Shown: positions 4,520 to 7,375 of the stretch, piece after piece
Position numbering within the stretch: the first letter of the stretch is position 1
Layout of the letters: each line of letters begins with the position of its first letter
From: Gammaproteobacteria bacterium
GTDB lineage: Bacteria > Pseudomonadota > Gammaproteobacteria > GCA-001735895
Assembly: GCA_027293245.1 (NCBI GenBank)
Contig: JAPUFZ010000248.1
Location: 1-7,375, forward strand
Reading direction: 5' to 3'
DNA length: 7,375 nt
Notes under the pieces: generated by a model
Seen by the model: only the letters and a program-made list of their open reading frames with translations
Database searches by the model: none
What the model was told of the DNA's origin: nothing
Translations under genes and position numbers: made by a program

Positions 4520-6886
4520 ATGAATGTGCCACTATTTATCTCTCCGGTTCGCACTCTGGAACCTGGACTGAATACCTTGCCCCCCAATATCGAACGCTAT
4601 GTCGTTCGTGCAGGAGGGGTTACCACGATAGAACTCATTGCCGGTGACGAATTCCAATTGGTTAATCCTGAGGGTATGCAACTCGGTGAAATCACTGTAT
4701 TTGACAGGCAGGGCAGGAGCGACATGCAACTTATTGGGGCTGACGCCAATGGCCAGGCCGAGGGGTTCAAAGGTATATTAAGTGGTGTTAACGCCAGCGC
4801 TATCAAGCTGGCGCGGATTCTGGATTACCGCAATATCTCACTGGATTCAGCACAAAGTATCAGGGTTTTTAGCGAACAATCCCCACCTGGAGATACGGTT
4901 CGATACACCGCAAATGAAGATGTTACCTGTGTTGTAGCAGCACCTGGTGAGCCCATGTTAGTCAGCCTGCAAAATACCGTTACCGATCTGATCATTTTTG
5001 TTCATCGACAACAACCAGAGACTGATGATCGCATAGTTCGATTGCCTGACCCCCTGGCTGATCCCATAAGCGACATTTGTATTGAGGCCCGCACCGCCTT
5101 TGCTTATGAAGTTAAAGCTGGGCAATACATTCAAATTATCGATGTTGAAGGTCGCCAGTGTTCCGATTTCCAGTGTTTCGACCTGGCGGCACTGGACAAG
5201 GGACTGGAGCGCTGCCTGGACGCCACCAGCACTCGGCACGTAGTAGGGGCTTCTTACCCGGCTCCGGGACTACTGGCAAAATTTTATACCCAGGATTTCG
5301 AGCCCCTGGTCGAGCTTATCCGCGATACCTGTGGGCGACACGATAGTTTTGGCACCGCCTGTACCGCCAAGTACTACGACGACCTGGGTTACCCGGGGCA
5401 TGTGAATTGTTCCGAAAACTTTAACCGGGCCTTGCAACCCTTCGGTATACAGTCTCGCCCTGGATGGATGGCAATAAACCTGTTTTTTAACACCAATATA
5501 GACGATGCCAATCAAATGCACTTTGATGAGCCCTGGTCACGCCCCGGTGACTACGTATTGATGCGGGCACTGAAAGACATGATATGCGTATCCTCCGCCT
5601 GCCCCTGTGATGTCGACCCGGCCAATGGCTGGGACCCAACCGATATACATATGCGCATTTATTCAGAAAAGAATTCATTTAACAAAGCGATGGCCTATAG
5701 GATGACTACTGATGCAGAGAAACAATTAACCAAAGAAACCGGATTTCATCCAAGAACCCTGGAACATACCCGAAACTTTACCGAGTACGCAGGCTACTGG
5801 CTTGCCAATAGCTATACCAAACATGGTGCGATCGACGAATACTGGGCATGTCGTGAGGCTGCTGTGGTGATCGATCTATCGCCACTGCGCAAGTACGAAG
5901 TTCTCGGGCCCGATGCCGAACTGTTGATGCAAACCTGTGTAACGCGTAACATTCGCCGCCTCGCGATTGGCCAGGTAGTGTACACCGCGATGTGTTATGA
6001 AAATGGCGGCATGATAGACGATGGCACGGTCTTCCGCCTGGGTCAGGATAACTTCCGCTGGATCGGAGGCAGTGATGAAAGCGGCATCTGGTTGCGTGAG
6101 CAGGCCGAGAATCTGAAACTTAATGTCTGGGTGAGAAATTCGACTGACCAGTTGCACAACCTGCAGGTTCAGGGTCCTAACAGCCGCGATATTCTCAAAG
6201 GGATTATCTGGACCCGGCCCGATCAGGCGACAGTCGAGGAACTTGAGTGGTTTCGCTTTTCTATTGGCCGCTTCGGCGATGAACTCGGTATTCCTATCAT
6301 CGTATCGCGAACCGGATATACCGGCGAGCTGGGTTACGAAGTGTTCTGTCACCCCAGGGACGCACCCATAGTCTGGGATAAAATCTGGGAGGCCGGCAAA
6401 TCTTATGGTTTAACACCGCTGGGACTCGAGGCACTCGACATGTTGCGCATCGAAGCCGGCTTAATCTTTGCGGGTTATGAGTTCAGCGATCAAACTGATC
6501 CTTATGAAGCGGGTATTGGCTTTACCGTGCCACTGAAAACCAAACAAGACGACTTCATCGGTCGCGATGCCCTGGTTAAACGCAAGGCCAACCCGCAGCG
6601 CCTGCTGGTCGGGCTTCAACTCAACGGTGATGAGCTTGCCGCCAATGGTGATTGCGTCAACATCGGCCGTAATCAGGTTGGGGAAATTACCAGCGCGGTG
6701 AGATCGCCGATACTGCGCAAAAACCTCGCCCTGTGCCGCATAGCCGTGGAATACAGTGAAATCGGCACTGAAGTTGAAGTCGGCAAACTCGATGGCAAGC
6801 AAAAACGTTTACCCGCGAAAGTCGTTCCATTTCCTTTTTATGACCCGACCAAGTCACGAGTTCGTGATATCCCGGTACCCGAATAG
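4520..6886 (+). CDS. DUF1989-GcvT fusion: DUF1989 (urea-carboxylase-associated type) domain joined to aminomethyltransferase-like domain
   Basis: This 788-residue protein has no signal peptide or membrane segment and three parts. Residues 25-180 hold a degenerate copy of the DUF1989 N-terminal half (AGDEFQLVNPEGMQLGEITVFD at 41-62, split around Gly52). Residues 185-385 are a complete DUF1989 domain with GQYIQIIDVEGRQCSDFQ (201-218), HVNCSENFN (294-302), PGDYVLMRALKD (342-353), a Cys-rich SSACPCD (358-364) and NGWDPTDI (369-376). Residues 400-788 are a GcvT fold with GGMIDDG (496-502, catalytic-type Asp), RTGYTGELGYEV (597-608, folate-site Glu603), LGLEALDMLRIEAGL (634-648) and a GCV_T C-terminal barrel from about 690. 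GcvT proteins transfer C1 units to tetrahydrofolate; some DUF1989 proteins act on carboxyguanidine. No flavin domain is present, so it is not a dimethylglycine or sarcosine dehydrogenase. GAAGG lies ten bases before the ATG. Fold calls are firm; substrate and reaction are unknown. Confidence 0.9.
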   Translation: MNVPLFISPVRTLEPGLNTLPPNIERYVVRAGGVTTIELIAGDEFQLVNPEGMQLGEITVFDRQGRSDMQLIGADANGQAEGFKGILSGVNASAIKLARILDYRNISLDSAQSIRVFSEQSPPGDTVRYTANEDVTCVVAAPGEPMLVSLQNTVTDLIIFVHRQQPETDDRIVRLPDPLADPISDICIEARTAFAYEVKAGQYIQIIDVEGRQCSDFQCFDLAALDKGLERCLDATSTRHVVGASYPAPGLLAKFYTQDFEPLVELIRDTCGRHDSFGTACTAKYYDDLGYPGHVNCSENFNRALQPFGIQSRPGWMAINLFFNTNIDDANQMHFDEPWSRPGDYVLMRALKDMICVSSACPCDVDPANGWDPTDIHMRIYSEKNSFNKAMAYRMTTDAEKQLTKETGFHPRTLEHTRNFTEYAGYWLANSYTKHGAIDEYWACREAAVVIDLSPLRKYEVLGPDAELLMQTCVTRNIRRLAIGQVVYTAMCYENGGMIDDGTVFRLGQDNFRWIGGSDESGIWLREQAENLKLNVWVRNSTDQLHNLQVQGPNSRDILKGIIWTRPDQATVEELEWFRFSIGRFGDELGIPIIVSRTGYTGELGYEVFCHPRDAPIVWDKIWEAGKSYGLTPLGLEALDMLRIEAGLIFAGYEFSDQTDPYEAGIGFTVPLKTKQDDFIGRDALVKRKANPQRLLVGLQLNGDELAANGDCVNIGRNQVGEITSAVRSPILRKNLALCRIAVEYSEIGTEVEVGKLDGKQKRLPAKVVPFPFYDPTKSRVRDIPVPE

Positions 6887-6902
6887 CGAGCGCGGGAAAA
6901 GC

Positions 6903-7346
6903 CTAGCGGACGATAAAACAGTTGATCTCGGCACTATTCACAATCTTGCGCGATACACTGCCCATTAGTATTTCCTTGACCTTGCCCAGGCCCCGCGTGC
7001 CGACGACTATGGTGTCGATATTTCTTCGCTTGGCAAAACCAATGACACTGGAGGCCGGGTCGCCACTGCCAATTGCGGTTTGTACCTTCTTCGCGCCGCC
7101 GCTTTTTGCGCGGACCTCGGCTTCGTGCAATATGGTTTCTGCCACCTGCCTCAGAATATCTTCCCGCTTATTCGCAAACTCTTCCAGTTCAGGTGCTTTC
7201 TTTAACAATGTGGGTAATTGCATATCCATGATAACGTGCAGTATTAGCAGTTCAGCTTCGTGACACGCAGCCATATAGGCCGCCATACTGACTGCACGAT
7301 TCGATGCAGCCGATGCATCGGTTGCTACCAGAATTTTTTTAATCAT
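6903..7346 (-). CDS. Universal stress protein, UspA family, single domain
   Basis: This 147-residue protein is a complete single Usp domain of usual length. It opens with MIKKILVATDAS, where beta-strand 1 ends in the Asp10 that contacts adenine in the family. It carries the ATP-binding signature G-x2-G-x9-G-S as Gly116, Gly119, Gly129 and Ser130 (GTRGLG at 116-121, MGSVSRKIV at 128-136), so it probably belongs to the nucleotide-binding (MJ0577-like) type rather than the non-binding UspA type. It is cytoplasmic, and its partner and role cannot be read from the sequence. It converges on the fusion gene with 16 bp between stop codons and is probably unrelated to the amine cluster. No clear Shine-Dalgarno sequence precedes the ATG; the only upstream DNA in the window is 29 bp, so its promoter is probably outside. 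Confidence 0.93.
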   Translation of the reverse strand: MIKKILVATDASAASNRAVSMAAYMAACHEAELLILHVIMDMQLPTLLKKAPELEEFANKREDILRQVAETILHEAEVRAKSGGAKKVQTAIGSGDPASSVIGFAKRRNIDTIVVGTRGLGKVKEILMGSVSRKIVNSAEINCFIVR

Positions 7347-7375
7347 TCAGATTTGATGCTCGATTGAATTAGTAT

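Noticed and set aside
4520..6886. Flavin-dependent sarcosine/dimethylglycine dehydrogenase
   Set aside because: The GcvT part resembles the C-terminal half of those enzymes, but the N-terminal half is DUF1989 with no dinucleotide-binding GxGxxG motif.
6887..6902. Intrinsic terminator between the convergent fusion and Usp genes
   Set aside because: The 16-bp gap has no inverted repeat with a T-tract on either strand.

Overview
The window looks like chromosomal DNA from a Gram-negative proteobacterium. Tight gene spacing, moderate-GC coding regions, AT-rich intergenic DNA, Shine-Dalgarno motifs of the GGAG/AGAGGA type and the protein families present point to a free-living, possibly marine, alpha- or gammaproteobacterium. 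The exact taxon cannot be fixed from these genes. There is no sign of mobile elements, phage, CRISPR or structural RNA genes.

Layout: on the minus strand, reading leftward from about 3170, lie a glutamine-synthetase-family ligase (1699-3168), a class II glutamine amidotransferase of the GlxB/MgsA type (720-1658) and a GXGXG beta-helix protein of the GlxC/MgsB type (1-723, cut by the window edge). The last two are separate proteins corresponding to the amidotransferase and C-terminal domains of glutamate synthase. The missing third piece, the FMN-binding catalytic subunit (GlxD/MgsC), is expected just beyond position 1. An AT-rich divergent control region of about 600 bp (3169-3766) holds a plausible promoter for the ligase operon and a GntR-type palindrome. 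On the plus strand a FadR/FCD-type GntR regulator (3767-4513) is followed after 6 bp by a 788-residue fusion of a DUF1989 domain and a GcvT-like aminomethyltransferase domain (4520-6886). A universal stress protein gene (6903-7346, minus strand) runs convergently into this pair.

How the genes may work together: GS-like ligase plus GlxBCD/MgsABC is the core of the N-methylglutamate (gamma-glutamylmethylamide) route for methylated amines, or of a related glutamyl-transfer route. In this ligase two side chains that shape the ammonium pocket of true glutamine synthetase appear replaced (Asp50 by Tyr65, Glu327 by Trp355), while the ATP, metal and glutamate residues are kept. This suggests that the acceptor is an amine other than ammonium. 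The divergent fusion joins DUF1989, a family whose members include the urea-carboxylase-associated/carboxyguanidine deiminase proteins, to a tetrahydrofolate-dependent C1-transfer domain. The most interesting reading is a locally regulated nitrogen and one-carbon scavenging module for a small N-methylated compound. The substrate is not known from the sequence, and the link between the two arms rests on gene position and a shared control region.
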